Assembly (NCBI RefSeq): GCF_016863275.1
Contig: NZ_BOOO01000014.1
Location: 24,913-88,912, forward strand
Source of the DNA: Planotetraspora mira
GTDB taxonomy: Bacteria > Actinomycetota > Actinomycetes > Streptosporangiales > Streptosporangiaceae
Direction: 5' to 3'
Length of the DNA stretch: 64,000 nucleotides
Part shown: one piece after another, positions 1 through 9,241 of the stretch
Layout of the letters: every line of letters starts with the position of its first letter
Position numbering within the stretch: the stretch's first letter is position 1
Position numbers and translations under genes: made by a program
Notes under the pieces: generated by a model
Databases searched by the model: none
Seen by the model: only the letters and a program-made list of their open reading frames with translations
Told to the model about the DNA's origin: nothing

Positions 1-1140
1 GTCGTGCTCGCCGTCGTCGGCGTCCTGATCGTACGGCGGAGCCTGCGCCCGCTGACGGAGATCGAGCGGACGGCGGAGGACATCGCCCAAGGCGACCTCA
101 GCAGCCGGATCCCGGATCGCGACCCCCGCACCGAGGTCGGCCGGCTGGCCCGCTCGCTGAACGGCATGCTGGCGCAGATCGAGACGGCCTTCGAGGCCCG
201 CGCGGCGTCGGAGGCGTCCGCGCGCGAGTCGGAGGCCAGGATGCGGCGCTTCGTCGCGGACGCCTCCCACGAGTTGCGGACGCCTCTCACGTCCATCAGG
301 GGGTTCGCCGAGTTCCACCGCCAGGTTCCGGACGCCGACACGACCCGGCTGATGGGGCGGATCGAGAGCGAGGCCGCCCGCATGGGCCTGCTCGTCGAGG
401 ACCTCCTGCTGCTCGCCCGCCTGGACCAGCAGCGTCCGCTTCAGTCGGAGCCCGTCGACCTGCTCGCGGTCGCCGCGGACGCCGTCCACGACACCAGGAT
501 CCTGTGCCCTGACCGGGACGTGTCCCTCGACGTCCAGGGCGACGTGGCGCTCATCGTCATGGGGGACGAGGTGCGGCTGCGGCAGGTCGTCGGAAACCTG
601 ATGAGCAACGCGACCATCCACACTCCCGGCGGGACCCCCATCACGATGCGGCTCGGGACGACGGGCGTGCAGGCGTTCGTCGAGGTCGCCGACCAGGGGC
701 CCGGGCTCACGAAGGAGGAGGCCGAGCGGGTCTTCGAGCGCTTCTACCGCGCCGATCCGTCGCGGACCAGGCCGTCCGGGGGCAGCGGGCTCGGGCTGGC
801 CATCGTCGACTCGCTCATCCGGGCGCACGGGGGAGCGGTCAGCGTCCGCACGGCACCGGGCGAGGGCGCGGCCTTCCGCATCGTCGTTCCGCTCGCGCCC
901 GAGGCTCTGGCCGCCGACGACGGCCTGGACGACGACGGCCTGGACGACGACGGTCTGGACGATGACGGCTTAGACGACGGTGGCCTGGACGACGGCGGCT
1001 CCGGCGACACCGACCTCGCTGAGGCCTTGTCAGCGGCGGCGGTCCCTGGGGAAGCCGTCACCCCCGCCGTCTCCGGCGAGTTGGAGGCGCTCCGGCTCGA
1101 ACCGGAAGCGGTGCCCGCCGTCCCCGAAGCGCCCCGTTAG
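1..1140 (+). CDS. Sensor histidine kinase, N-terminus outside the window
   Basis: The reading frame is open from base 1, so the sensor part and true start lie upstream. Visible in order: the end of a membrane segment, a HAMP linker (about residues 12-65), a HisKA dimerisation domain with the phosphorylated His in SHELRTPLTSIRG (about 85-100), and a HATPase domain with N box (NLMSNA) and G boxes (DQGPGL, GSGLGL). It is a close paralog of the kinase at 7787-9232, with the same HAMP and H-box wording. After the ATPase domain comes an acidic tail built from about six GLDDD-type pentapeptides encoded by a 15-bp tandem repeat (about 913-1005). Its response regulator would be expected just upstream. 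Confidence 0.9.
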   Translation, partial: VVLAVVGVLIVRRSLRPLTEIERTAEDIAQGDLSSRIPDRDPRTEVGRLARSLNGMLAQIETAFEARAASEASARESEARMRRFVADASHELRTPLTSIRGFAEFHRQVPDADTTRLMGRIESEAARMGLLVEDLLLLARLDQQRPLQSEPVDLLAVAADAVHDTRILCPDRDVSLDVQGDVALIVMGDEVRLRQVVGNLMSNATIHTPGGTPITMRLGTTGVQAFVEVADQGPGLTKEEAERVFERFYRADPSRTRPSGGSGLGLAIVDSLIRAHGGAVSVRTAPGEGAAFRIVVPLAPEALAADDGLDDDGLDDDGLDDDGLDDGGLDDGGSGDTDLAEALSAAAVPGEAVTPAVSGELEALRLEPEAVPAVPEAPR

Positions 1141-1178
1141 CCCGTCGGCCTTGTTAGATCGCCAGCCTTGTTAGGTCG

Positions 1179-1196
1179 CCGGCCTCGGACGGCCGG
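1179..1196. terminator. Candidate short hairpin between convergent genes
   Basis: A perfect 6-bp stem CCGGCC/GGCCGG with a 6-base loop lies between the kinase stop and the stop of the convergent adaptor gene. It has no T tract, so terminator function is inference. Just before it, the motif TTGTTAG-TCGCC is repeated directly. Confidence 0.35.
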
Positions 1197-1250
1197 TGAC
1201 CTCGAGGGCCCGCTCGGCGGACCGAAGCCCTGAGGTCAAGCCTGCCGCCC

Positions 1251-3182
1251 TCAGCTCGCCCCGGGGAAGCCCTCGTCGGGGAAGCCGCCACCTGCGGACC
1301 CGGTCGGAAGGACGACCTGATCCCCGTCGGTGAGCCCGTCGACGATCTCCACGTACTGGTCACCGCGGATGCCGGTCTTCACGGTCCGCTGCACCTGGCC
1401 GCCGCCCTGCTGGACCGTCACCGTCGCCGTCCCGTCGGGGAGCGTCCGTACGGCCTGCGCCGGCACGTACAGGGCGTCGTCGGCCGTACCGGTGGTCACC
1501 TGTGCCGTCGCGCTCTGCCCGAGCAGCAGGTTGGCCGGCTGGTCCTTGAAGGAGATCGTCACGCCGTAGCGGACGAGCTGGCCGCTTGTGGTCGCCGTGG
1601 GGTCGATGTGGGCGACGGTGCCGTCGTACTCCTCACCCGGATGGGTGGCCAGCGTGATCGTGGCTTTCTGGCCCACTTTCAGGGACTGGATGTCCGACTG
1701 GGTGAACATCGCCTGCAACTGGAGGTCGCCGAGATCGCCGAGCGTGATGAAGGTGCCGGCCGTGTACTGCGTTCCCACGGTTCCCGCGACCGACAGGATC
1801 GTCCCGTCGTCGGGAGCCGTGATCTTCACACCCGCGAGCGCCTGCTTGGCGTCGGCGAGGTCGGAGGTGGCCTTGCTGACCGAGGCCTCCGCCTCCGCCT
1901 CGGTCATCGGCGTACCGCCGCCGCCGCGACCCCCCGAGCCGCCGAAACCTCCTCCACCCTGGCCGCCGCCCCGGCCGGAGCCTCCACCCTGACCGCCGCC
2001 GGGTCCCCCGCCTTGACCGCCTCCACCCTGTCCGGGCGTTCCGCCTCCCGGAGAGCAACTCGGCGAGGGCGTGGCGGACGGTGGCGCGGGTCGCGTCGGA
2101 GTGGGTGACGGCGTCGCGTGCGTGGGAGACGCGCTGGGCGTGGGTGTGGGCGTGGGTGTCGGTGTCGGGGTGGTGGTCGCGGTGGGCGTCGGCGAAGGGC
2201 TGGGATGCTTGACCCTGGTCTGCCGGGCTTGGTCGGCCGTGGTTGCGCTCAAGCCGCTCGCGGATGCGCCGGCGTTCTTCGCAGCGCTGTCGGCGGTGGC
2301 GCTTCCCGCTGCGCCGCCGGTCTTCGCCGTGCTCCCGCCGGATCCGCTCGTCGCCGTGCGTCCCGTCCCGGCGCCGCTCGTACGGCCGGCGGGGGTCGGT
2401 GTGGGCGTCGGAGTCGGTGTGGGGGCGGACAAGACGAGTGGCGGATGCTTCCGGCCGTGACCGCCGGACTCGAACGACACCAGGGACACGTTGAGGGCCA
2501 GCCAGCTCTGGCTGGACGCCACGTCCGCGGATGCGGATGAGGGGGTCGAAGCGGAGGCGGAGGCCGGAGTGGCGGTGATGCAGGACGGCGAGGAGCCCCC
2601 TGAGCCCCCTGAGCCTCCTGAGCTCCCGGACCCGCCGGAGCCTCCCGAACCCTGGGAACTCCCGGCGCCCTGGGAACCGCCAGAGGGTGAGCCTGAGGAG
2701 CCGCGCCCCGACGAGCCCGATGAGGCGCCCTGGCCTGAGGACGTGCGGGCCATGGCCGGGATGACCGTGACACCCCCGGACGCCGACGTCGTGGTCACCG
2801 AGGTGCCGGCCTCGACCTTGTCGAGGGTGTCCTGCGCGGCGGCCAGCGCCGCCTTGGCGGCGTCGTAGTTCTCACGGGCGATCGTGTCGTCGATACGGGC
2901 CAGCACGCGGCCCTTCTTCACCTTGTCCCCGGCCTTGACGTTGAGCTTCTGCACCGTGCCCGCCGCCCCGAACGCCAGGTCGCTCACGCCGTCGTTGACG
3001 GTGTTGCCCGCGGCGGAGACGTACGCCGACACGCTGCCGCGCTTGGCCGCGGCGAGCGAGATCTGCCCGGCCGCCGAGGATTCGCCGCTGTTCACATAGA
3101 TCACGGCGAAGCTCGCGATGGCGACCCCGGCGAGGGCCAGTCCCCCGACGCGGATCGGAATGCTCGGTGTCATGGCGGCCAT
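1251..3182 (-). CDS. HlyD/MacA-type efflux adaptor with long low-complexity insert
   Basis: Membrane-fusion-type adaptor. An N-terminal membrane anchor (about residues 10-30) is followed by a lipoyl-type half domain (VQKLNVKAGDKVKKGRVLARID), then a break of roughly 280 residues made of Gly/Ser tracts, PT repeats and Gly/Gln-rich sequence. The second lipoyl half (ITAPDDGTILSV) and the beta-barrel/membrane-proximal domain (about 450-630) follow. Family members are usually near 350-450 residues, so the extra length is the insert. The adaptor is similar to the gene at 3324 but points the other way, and no ABC genes follow it. ATG at 3182 has AAGG immediately before it. The ATG at 3173 has better SD spacing and may be the real start. 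The role as a partner of an ABC exporter is inferred from the family. Confidence 0.85.
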   Translation of the reverse strand: MAAMTPSIPIRVGGLALAGVAIASFAVIYVNSGESSAAGQISLAAAKRGSVSAYVSAAGNTVNDGVSDLAFGAAGTVQKLNVKAGDKVKKGRVLARIDDTIARENYDAAKAALAAAQDTLDKVEAGTSVTTTSASGGVTVIPAMARTSSGQGASSGSSGRGSSGSPSGGSQGAGSSQGSGGSGGSGSSGGSGGSGGSSPSCITATPASASASTPSSASADVASSQSWLALNVSLVSFESGGHGRKHPPLVLSAPTPTPTPTPTPAGRTSGAGTGRTATSGSGGSTAKTGGAAGSATADSAAKNAGASASGLSATTADQARQTRVKHPSPSPTPTATTTPTPTPTPTPTPSASPTHATPSPTPTRPAPPSATPSPSCSPGGGTPGQGGGGQGGGPGGGQGGGSGRGGGQGGGGFGGSGGRGGGGTPMTEAEAEASVSKATSDLADAKQALAGVKITAPDDGTILSVAGTVGTQYTAGTFITLGDLGDLQLQAMFTQSDIQSLKVGQKATITLATHPGEEYDGTVAHIDPTATTSGQLVRYGVTISFKDQPANLLLGQSATAQVTTGTADDALYVPAQAVRTLPDGTATVTVQQGGGQVQRTVKTGIRGDQYVEIVDGLTDGDQVVLPTGSAGGGFPDEGFPGAS

Positions 3183-3323
3183 CCTTGTGACGCCACGTCA
3201 TCGCCCGCTTGGCCCCACCTGAGAGTTGTCTGAAAATACGGCTTCCAGGAAAAATGCGGCTTCCAGGAAACTGTCAGCATCGGCCGAGGTTGCCCGAAGC
3301 GGGATCCGCCAGGGTTCAGCATC

Positions 3324-4499
3324 GTGAAGCTGTCGACGAAGCGCAGAGCGCTGATCATCAACGGCGTCCTGGGAGTGTTGCTGCTCGGTGGAGTCGGCGT
3401 GGCCTACGGCTCCCTCGGGAGCGACTCATCGAACGAGGCGGCGCCGCTGACCACGCGGGTGACGCGCGCAACGGTGTTGTCCTCGGTGTCGGCCTCCGGC
3501 TCCGTCGCAAGCTCCCGGACGAGATCCCTCGATTTCGGTACGAGCGGCACGGTCGAGTCGATCGCGGTCGAGTCAGGCGACAAGGTGAAGAAGGGCCGCG
3601 TGCTCGCGCGCCTCGACGACACCGCCGCGCAGGAGAGTCTCGACGCCGCACAGGCCGCCCTGGACGCCGCGGACGCGGGCGACACCTCGACCCCGTCCGG
3701 CTACTCGCAGTACATCAGTGCGAGGAATTCCTACCGGGCGGCCAAGCGCGCCGTCGCGGGCACGGAGATCAAGGCGCCGTTCGCCGGGACCATCGTCGCG
3801 GTCAACGGCTCGGAGGGCGGGTCGTCGGGCGGCTCGGGGGGCAGCGCCTCCTCCAGCGGATCGTCGGGCGGGTCCGGTTCGGGTGGCGGCTCAGGCGGAG
3901 GGTCGTCGAGCGCCGCCGCCACGTCGAGCACGGGCACCGGGTTCATCGAGATCGCCGACCCGGCGCGACTGCAGATCGTCGGGCAGTTCACCGAGGCCGA
4001 CGTGACCAAGCTCAAGGTGGGCCAGGCGGCCTCCGTCAGCTTCGACGCGCTGACCGGAGTGACCGCGAACGGCAAGGTGACCGTCATCGACCCGCAACCT
4101 CAGACCAGCAACAACGTCGTCCAGTACGCGGTGACGATCTCGCTGAGCGGCGTCCCGAAGACCGTACGGCTCGGCCAGACGGCCAGCGTCCAGGTCACCG
4201 TCGCCAAGGTCGACGACGCACTGGCCGTGGCCAACGCCGCGGTCACCACCGCCGGCGGCCGGAGCACCGTCAAGGTCCTCGAGAACGGCAAGCAGGTCGT
4301 CAAGCCGGTCGAGATCGGCGTCAAGGGCGACACCCTCACCGAGATCAAGTCAGGGCTCAATGAGGGCGACCAGGTCGTCAGGAACCTGTCCACGACGACC
4401 GGCACCGGCGGGGGCTTCCAGTTCCCCGGTGGCGGCGGCGGAGCGTTCGGCGGTGGCGGCGGTGGCGGCTTCGGCGGCGGCCGGGGAGGCAGAGGATGA
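3324..4499 (+). CDS. MacA-like efflux adaptor subunit
   Basis: 391-residue HlyD/MacA-type adaptor starting at GTG. It has an N-terminal signal-anchor (about residues 10-32), a lipoyl half with VESGDKVKKGRVLARLDD, a short helical hairpin, a second lipoyl half (EIKAPFAGTIVAVNG), a Gly/Ser linker (about 165-200), the beta-barrel and membrane-proximal domains, and a Gly-rich C-terminus. It overlaps the downstream ATPase by 4 bp (ATGA). The ATPase and permease follow in an unbroken run, so the three very probably form one MacAB-like exporter. In Gram-positive cells the adaptor sits outside the membrane. The substrate is unknown. Confidence 0.92.
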   Translation: MKLSTKRRALIINGVLGVLLLGGVGVAYGSLGSDSSNEAAPLTTRVTRATVLSSVSASGSVASSRTRSLDFGTSGTVESIAVESGDKVKKGRVLARLDDTAAQESLDAAQAALDAADAGDTSTPSGYSQYISARNSYRAAKRAVAGTEIKAPFAGTIVAVNGSEGGSSGGSGGSASSSGSSGGSGSGGGSGGGSSSAAATSSTGTGFIEIADPARLQIVGQFTEADVTKLKVGQAASVSFDALTGVTANGKVTVIDPQPQTSNNVVQYAVTISLSGVPKTVRLGQTASVQVTVAKVDDALAVANAAVTTAGGRSTVKVLENGKQVVKPVEIGVKGDTLTEIKSGLNEGDQVVRNLSTTTGTGGGFQFPGGGGGAFGGGGGGGFGGGRGGRG

Positions 4500-5233
4500 C
4501 CGGGCAGGCGCCGGTACTGGACATCCGGGCCGTGGCCAAGGTGTACGGCGAGGGCGAGACCGCGGTCCACGCGCTTCGGGGCGTGTCCCTGAGGGTCGAG
4601 CAGGGCGATTACGTGGCGATCATGGGTGCCTCCGGGTCGGGCAAGTCGACGCTGATGAACATCATCGGCTGCCTGGACGTCCCGTCGTCGGGGAGCTATC
4701 TCCTCGACGGCACGAACGTGGGCGTGCTCGACGAGGTGCGACTGGCGATCGTCCGCAACCGCAAGATCGGCTTCGTGTTCCAGTCGTTCAACCTCATCCC
4801 GCGGATGAGCGCGCTGGCCAACGTCGAGTTGCCGTTGGCGTACGGCGGGGTGAAGGCGGCGGAGCGGCGCAGGAGGGCATTGGCGGCGCTGGACCAGGTG
4901 GGTCTCGCACAGCGGGTCGGCCACCAGCCCAACGAACTGTCCGGCGGTCAGCAGCAGCGGGTGGCGCTGGCTCGTGCGCTGGTCACGGCGCCGACGTTGC
5001 TGCTCGCCGACGAGCCGACCGGAGCCTTGGACAGCAAGTCCAGCGACGACGTGATGCGGATCTTCGATGGGCTCAGCGCGGACGGCCGGACCATCGTGCT
5101 GATCACCCATGAGGACGACGTCGCCGCGCATGCCAAGCGGGTGATCCGGCTGATGGACGGCGAGGTGGTCGAGGACGCCCGCAGGTCGCCGGTCGGCGGC
5201 CTGCCCCCACGGCTGGCAGAGGTGACCACGTGA
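4496..5233 (+). CDS. ABC transporter ATP-binding protein, MacB/LolD-like
   Basis: 245-residue ATPase with Walker A GASGSGKST (about residue 42), Q-loop FVFQSFNLIPRMSA, signature LSGGQQQR, Walker B LLLADEPTGALD and switch His in ITHEDD. This is the MacB/LolD/FtsE class that energises exporters of the FtsX-permease type. It overlaps the adaptor and the permease by 4 bp each, indicating translational coupling in one exporter operon. Confidence 0.95.
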   Translation: MTGQAPVLDIRAVAKVYGEGETAVHALRGVSLRVEQGDYVAIMGASGSGKSTLMNIIGCLDVPSSGSYLLDGTNVGVLDEVRLAIVRNRKIGFVFQSFNLIPRMSALANVELPLAYGGVKAAERRRRALAALDQVGLAQRVGHQPNELSGGQQQRVALARALVTAPTLLLADEPTGALDSKSSDDVMRIFDGLSADGRTIVLITHEDDVAAHAKRVIRLMDGEVVEDARRSPVGGLPPRLAEVTT

Positions 5234-6516
5234 ACCCGTTCGAGGTCCTGCGTTTCGCGCTCCGCGGCCTGGCGGCCAACAAGCTCCGCAGCACACTCAC
5301 CACGCTCGGCATCCTGATCGGCGTCGCGGCGGTGATCCTTCTGGTCGCCGTCGGCGAGGGCTCCTCGCAGCAGATCCAGCAGAACATCCAGCGCCTGGGC
5401 GCCAACTCGCTGACCATCTCCCCGTCCACATCGGGAGGCGGCGGCGGCGGTGGTGGCGGCGGTGGCGGTTTCGCCCGGCTGCTCGGCGGCGGGGGAGGCG
5501 GACGGCAGCAGGGCTCGGGCCCGCGCACCCAGGCCAAGAACCTGACGGTGGAGGACGCCCGCGCACTGGCGGACCCGTCCGGCGCGCCCTCGGTCAAGAG
5601 TGTGTCCCCGGTGGTGACGGCGCAGTCGCAGACGGCCACCTACGAGGGCGCCAGCCACGTGATCCCCCAACTCGTCGGCACGTACCCGAGTTACTTCGAG
5701 ACGTCGAACAAGCCGGTGGTCAAGGGCACGTACTTCTACAACGACGACGTGATGGCCGCCAGGAAGGTCGTGGTCATCGGGAACACCGTCGCCGAGGATC
5801 TGTTCGGCGCGGTCGACCCGGTGGGCAAGCAGATCGTGGTGTCCGGAGTGCCGTTCACGGTCGTGGGCGTGCTGAAGGAGGCCGGGTCGTCGGGGTTCCA
5901 GGACGCCGACGACGTGGCGATCGCCCCACTGCCCGCGGTGCAGCAGAGCCTGACCGGGTTCGGGCCGCTCGGCCAGATCCTGGTGCAGGCCAAGAGCGCC
6001 GAGGCGGTGGACTCGGCCCAGGCCGAGGTGACCGACATCCTCAACCAGCGCCACGGCATCACTGGGACGGCGACCGCCGACTTCCGCATTCTCAACCAGG
6101 CGACGCTGCAGGAGACGGTCAGCGCCGCCACCGGCACCTTCACGGTGCTGCTCGGCGCCGTGGCCGCGATCAGCCTGCTGGTGGGCGGCATCGGCATCAC
6201 GAACATCATGCTGGTCACCGTCACCGAGCGGACCAGGGAGATCGGCATCCGCAAGGCGATCGGCGCGCCCCGGGGGGCCATTCTCGGCCAGTTCCTCGTC
6301 GAGGCGACCGTGCTCAGCCTCGTCGGCGGCCTGTTAGGCGTGCTGATCGCGGTGATCGGCGCCCAGTTCACGATCGCGGGGGTCAAGCCCGTCCTCGTGC
6401 CGCTTTCGATCGTGCTGGCTCTCGCGGTCTCGGTCGTGATCGGCCTGTTCTTCGGCAGCTATCCCGCCAACCGCGCCGCCAAGCTGCGGCCTATCGAAGC
6501 CCTGCGCTTCGAGTGA
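5230..6516 (+). CDS. ABC transporter permease, MacB/FtsX type
   Basis: 428-residue permease. TM1 lies near the N-terminus (about 18-42) and is followed by a large extracytoplasmic MacB_PCD domain (about 45-270) containing an unusually long poly-Gly tract (about 69-80). Three C-terminal TMs follow, with the FtsX motif TERTREIGIRKAIGA between TM2 and TM3. It works with the adaptor and ATPase immediately upstream as a four-TM mechanotransmission exporter. The GTG start lies inside the ATPase stop region (GTGA overlap). Confidence 0.93.
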   Translation: MNPFEVLRFALRGLAANKLRSTLTTLGILIGVAAVILLVAVGEGSSQQIQQNIQRLGANSLTISPSTSGGGGGGGGGGGGFARLLGGGGGGRQQGSGPRTQAKNLTVEDARALADPSGAPSVKSVSPVVTAQSQTATYEGASHVIPQLVGTYPSYFETSNKPVVKGTYFYNDDVMAARKVVVIGNTVAEDLFGAVDPVGKQIVVSGVPFTVVGVLKEAGSSGFQDADDVAIAPLPAVQQSLTGFGPLGQILVQAKSAEAVDSAQAEVTDILNQRHGITGTATADFRILNQATLQETVSAATGTFTVLLGAVAAISLLVGGIGITNIMLVTVTERTREIGIRKAIGAPRGAILGQFLVEATVLSLVGGLLGVLIAVIGAQFTIAGVKPVLVPLSIVLALAVSVVIGLFFGSYPANRAAKLRPIEALRFE

Positions 6517-6532
6517 CAGCCAGGAGATGAAT

Positions 6533-7123
6533 GTGAGCAGGCACAAGGCTGCGGACCTGCTGGAGATCTCGCCCTTCGACGACGATCTCCAGGCCGAGCT
6601 GGCGGCCCAGCCCGCTCGGCGCGGGCCGTCGAAGTTGACCATGGCGCTCGGCGCGGGCGTGGTGCTCGTGGCCGGGTTCCTCGGGGGGGTCCAGGCGCAG
6701 AAGCACGCCGGAGCCCCCTCCGGGGGCGTCCCGTTCGGCTCCCTCCTGTCCGGCCAGGGCAATGCCGGCGGGCAGCGGGGGCAGGGCGGCTTCGGCCGGG
6801 CCGCCGGGGGAGGCGGCGGAGGCGGCGCCGGTGGTGCCGGGGTCGGAGGTGGCGGCTTCGGCGGCGCCGCCGCCGGTGCGACCTTCGGGACGGTCAAGCT
6901 CGTCGACGGCGACAAGATCTACGTCCAGACCGCGAGCGGGGACGTCGTCACGGTGAAGACCAGCACCTCCACCAAGATCCAGGTATCCAAGGCGGGGAAG
7001 GCCAAGGACCTCAAGACGGGGAGTGTGGTGATCGTCGCGGGCGACAAGGACGCGCAGGGGACCGTCGACGCCACGTCGGTCACCCAGAGCTCGGCTCTCG
7101 GCGGCAGAGGGGCGGGCTCATGA
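6533..7123 (+). CDS. DUF5666-like membrane-anchored protein
   Basis: One predicted TM (about residues 38-58) is followed by a Gly-rich stretch and a small C-terminal beta domain (GTVKLVDGDKIYVQT...VVTVKTS) resembling DUF5666. Start choice: an AGGAG box at 6522-6526 abuts the ATG at 6527 but sits 6 bases before the GTG at 6533, so 6533 is preferred (starting VSRHKAADLLE). The gene lies between the exporter permease and a two-component pair and overlaps the regulator by 4 bp. A sensory or exporter-accessory role is inference from context. Confidence 0.75.
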   Translation: MSRHKAADLLEISPFDDDLQAELAAQPARRGPSKLTMALGAGVVLVAGFLGGVQAQKHAGAPSGGVPFGSLLSGQGNAGGQRGQGGFGRAAGGGGGGGAGGAGVGGGGFGGAAAGATFGTVKLVDGDKIYVQTASGDVVTVKTSTSTKIQVSKAGKAKDLKTGSVVIVAGDKDAQGTVDATSVTQSSALGGRGAGS

Positions 7124-7812
7124 GCGCCGAGGCGCGGCTGCTCGTCGTCGACGACGAGCCGAACATCCGGGAACTGCTGTCGGTGAGCCTGCGTTACGCG
7201 GGGTTCGAGGTGGTGACGGCCTCGGACGGCAAGGAGGCCGTCCAGATCGCGGAGCGCACGAGGCCCGATCTGATCGTGCTCGACGTGATGCTTCCGGACA
7301 TGGACGGCTTCGCCGTCGCCGGCAGGCTCAGGGCCACCGGGCGGCGCATCCCGGCGGTGTTCCTCACGGCCAGGGACGCGGCCGACGACAAGCTCGCCGG
7401 GCTGGCGCTCGGGGACGACTACGTCACCAAGCCGTTCAGCCTCGACGAGGTCCTGGCGAGGATCCGGGCGGTGCTCCGCCGCACCCGCGGCGAGGCCGCC
7501 GCTCCGCCGCCGCGCCTGCGGATCGCCGACCTGGAGCTGGACCAGGACGGTCACCAGGTGTGGCGCGGAGGCAGGCCGGTACGGCTCTCGCCGACCGAGT
7601 TCAAACTCCTGCACTACTTCATGATCAACCAGGGCCGGGTGTTGTCGAAGGCGCAGATCCTCGACCATGTGTGGCACTACGACTTCGGCGGCGACCGCAA
7701 CGTCGTGGAGTCGTACGTGTCCTATCTGCGGCGGAAGATCGACACGGCCGATCTCAAGCTCATCCACACGCTTCGCGGCGTGGGCTATGTTCTCCGTGCC
7801 CCGCGCCAGTGA
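7120..7812 (+). CDS. OmpR/PhoB-family response regulator
   Basis: 230 residues. The N-terminal receiver has acidic pocket DDE, phospho-acceptor Asp in VLDVMLPDMDG and Lys in VTKPFS. A C-terminal winged helix follows (about 135-228), with the transactivation loop and ending GVGYVLRAPRQ. It is coupled to the DUF5666-like gene by ATGA and overlaps the kinase start downstream. It most likely controls this exporter operon; that is inference. Confidence 0.95.
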   Translation: MSAEARLLVVDDEPNIRELLSVSLRYAGFEVVTASDGKEAVQIAERTRPDLIVLDVMLPDMDGFAVAGRLRATGRRIPAVFLTARDAADDKLAGLALGDDYVTKPFSLDEVLARIRAVLRRTRGEAAAPPPRLRIADLELDQDGHQVWRGGRPVRLSPTEFKLLHYFMINQGRVLSKAQILDHVWHYDFGGDRNVVESYVSYLRRKIDTADLKLIHTLRGVGYVLRAPRQ

Positions 7813-9232
7813 GCTGAGACGGCGGGTAGCCCGCACCCCACTCTGGCTGCGCCTCGTCGGGGGGACGCTGCTGCTCGTCACGCTGGCGATCGCGCTGACG
7901 GGCGGCTTCGCCGTCCAGTTGCTGCGCGGCTACCTGGTGCAACGGGTCGACACCCAGCTTCTGACGATGGGCAGGCGCCCACCGGACCTCCAGATCGACG
8001 CCGTGCCGCGGCAGGGGCTCCCCGGAGTCCCGCTCCGGTTGTTCGGCTCGTTCTACATCGTCCAGCTCGACGGGACCGGCGCTGTCATGCGGACCATCCA
8101 GGAGCCGCCCAATGCCGACCTGCCCCTGTTGCCCCTGCCGTCCGACGGCGGGAGCGGCCTGTTCACGGTCGAGTCGCCGTCGGGGTCGAAATGGCGGGCG
8201 ATCGTGGCGGACGACGGCGAGGGCGGGTTCCGCGCCGTCGCCATGAGCCTGAACGAGATCGACGGCACGGTCTCCCGGCTGGTGGTCATCGTGTCGGGCG
8301 TCGGCTTCGCCGTGCTGGTCGCCCTGGGAGTCGCCTGCTACTGGCTCGTACGGCGAAGCCTGCGCCCGCTGGGTGAGATCGAGCGGACCGCAGAGGCGAT
8401 CGCCTCGGGCGACCTGTCACGGCGAGTGCCGCTCCGGCATCCGCGGACCGAGATGGGCCGGCTCGGCCGATCGATCAACGGCATGTTGTCCCAGATCGAG
8501 GCGGCCTTCCGCGACCGGGAGGCCTCGCAGGAGCGCATGCGCCGCTTCATGGCGGACGCCTCGCACGAGCTGCGAACCCCGCTGACCTCGATCCGCGGCT
8601 TCGCCGAACTCGCCCGGCAGCAGCGGTCGCAGGACCCCCTCCGCCTGGTGCGCAGGATCGAGGACGAGGCGGCCAGAATGGGCCTGCTGGTGGACGACCT
8701 GCTCATGCTCGCCCGCCTCGACCAGGAAAGACCCCTGGAACGGCGGCCCGTCGACCTGCTGAGCCTCGCGGCGGGCGCCGTACTCGACGCCCAGACCCTC
8801 GCCCCGGACCGGGAGATCGACCTGGTCCGGCTGGACGGGTCCGACCAGCCGGTGTACGTGCTCGGCGACGAGACGCGGCTGCGGCAGGTCATCGGCAACC
8901 TCATGCGCAACGCCCTGAAGCACACTCCTCCCGGTACGGCCTTCCGGGTCGGAGTGGGAGTGACACCCGAGACCGAGCAGGCCGCGGTGCTCGAGGTGAC
9001 CGACGAAGGGCCCGGCCTGTCACGCGAGGACGCCGAACGCGTCTTCGAACGGTTCTACCGGGCCGACCCCGCGCGCAGCCGGTCCGACTCGGGCGGGACC
9101 GGACTGGGCCTGTCCATCGCCGCGGCCCTCGTCCAGGCCCACGACGGCACCATCACCGCGGAGAGCGAGCCGGGCCACGGCACGACCTTCCGCGTTCGCC
9201 TTCCCTCCTGTTCGCCCGTCAAGAAAGGCTAG
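7787..9232 (+). CDS. Sensor histidine kinase paired with the upstream OmpR regulator
   Basis: About 481 residues. TM1 (about residues 21-42), extracytoplasmic sensor (about 45-165), TM2 (about 168-190), HAMP, HisKA (SHELRTPLTSIRGFAE) and HATPase (NLMRNAL, DEGPGL, GTGLGL). The domain architecture and wording match the truncated kinase at 1-1140, so the two are paralogs. The start is ATG 7787 or GTG 7796, both inside the end of the regulator gene; the extension upstream to 7667 is an overlap artefact. Final gene pair of the exporter operon. Confidence 0.93.
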   Translation: MFSVPRASELRRRVARTPLWLRLVGGTLLLVTLAIALTGGFAVQLLRGYLVQRVDTQLLTMGRRPPDLQIDAVPRQGLPGVPLRLFGSFYIVQLDGTGAVMRTIQEPPNADLPLLPLPSDGGSGLFTVESPSGSKWRAIVADDGEGGFRAVAMSLNEIDGTVSRLVVIVSGVGFAVLVALGVACYWLVRRSLRPLGEIERTAEAIASGDLSRRVPLRHPRTEMGRLGRSINGMLSQIEAAFRDREASQERMRRFMADASHELRTPLTSIRGFAELARQQRSQDPLRLVRRIEDEAARMGLLVDDLLMLARLDQERPLERRPVDLLSLAAGAVLDAQTLAPDREIDLVRLDGSDQPVYVLGDETRLRQVIGNLMRNALKHTPPGTAFRVGVGVTPETEQAAVLEVTDEGPGLSREDAERVFERFYRADPARSRSDSGGTGLGLSIAAALVQAHDGTITAESEPGHGTTFRVRLPSCSPVKKG

Positions 9233-9241
9233 GTAGATCCC

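Noticed and set aside
4100..5296. Long minus-strand open frame opposite the MacB ATPase
   Set aside because: No conserved motif; it is the GC-rich antisense shadow of two clear genes.
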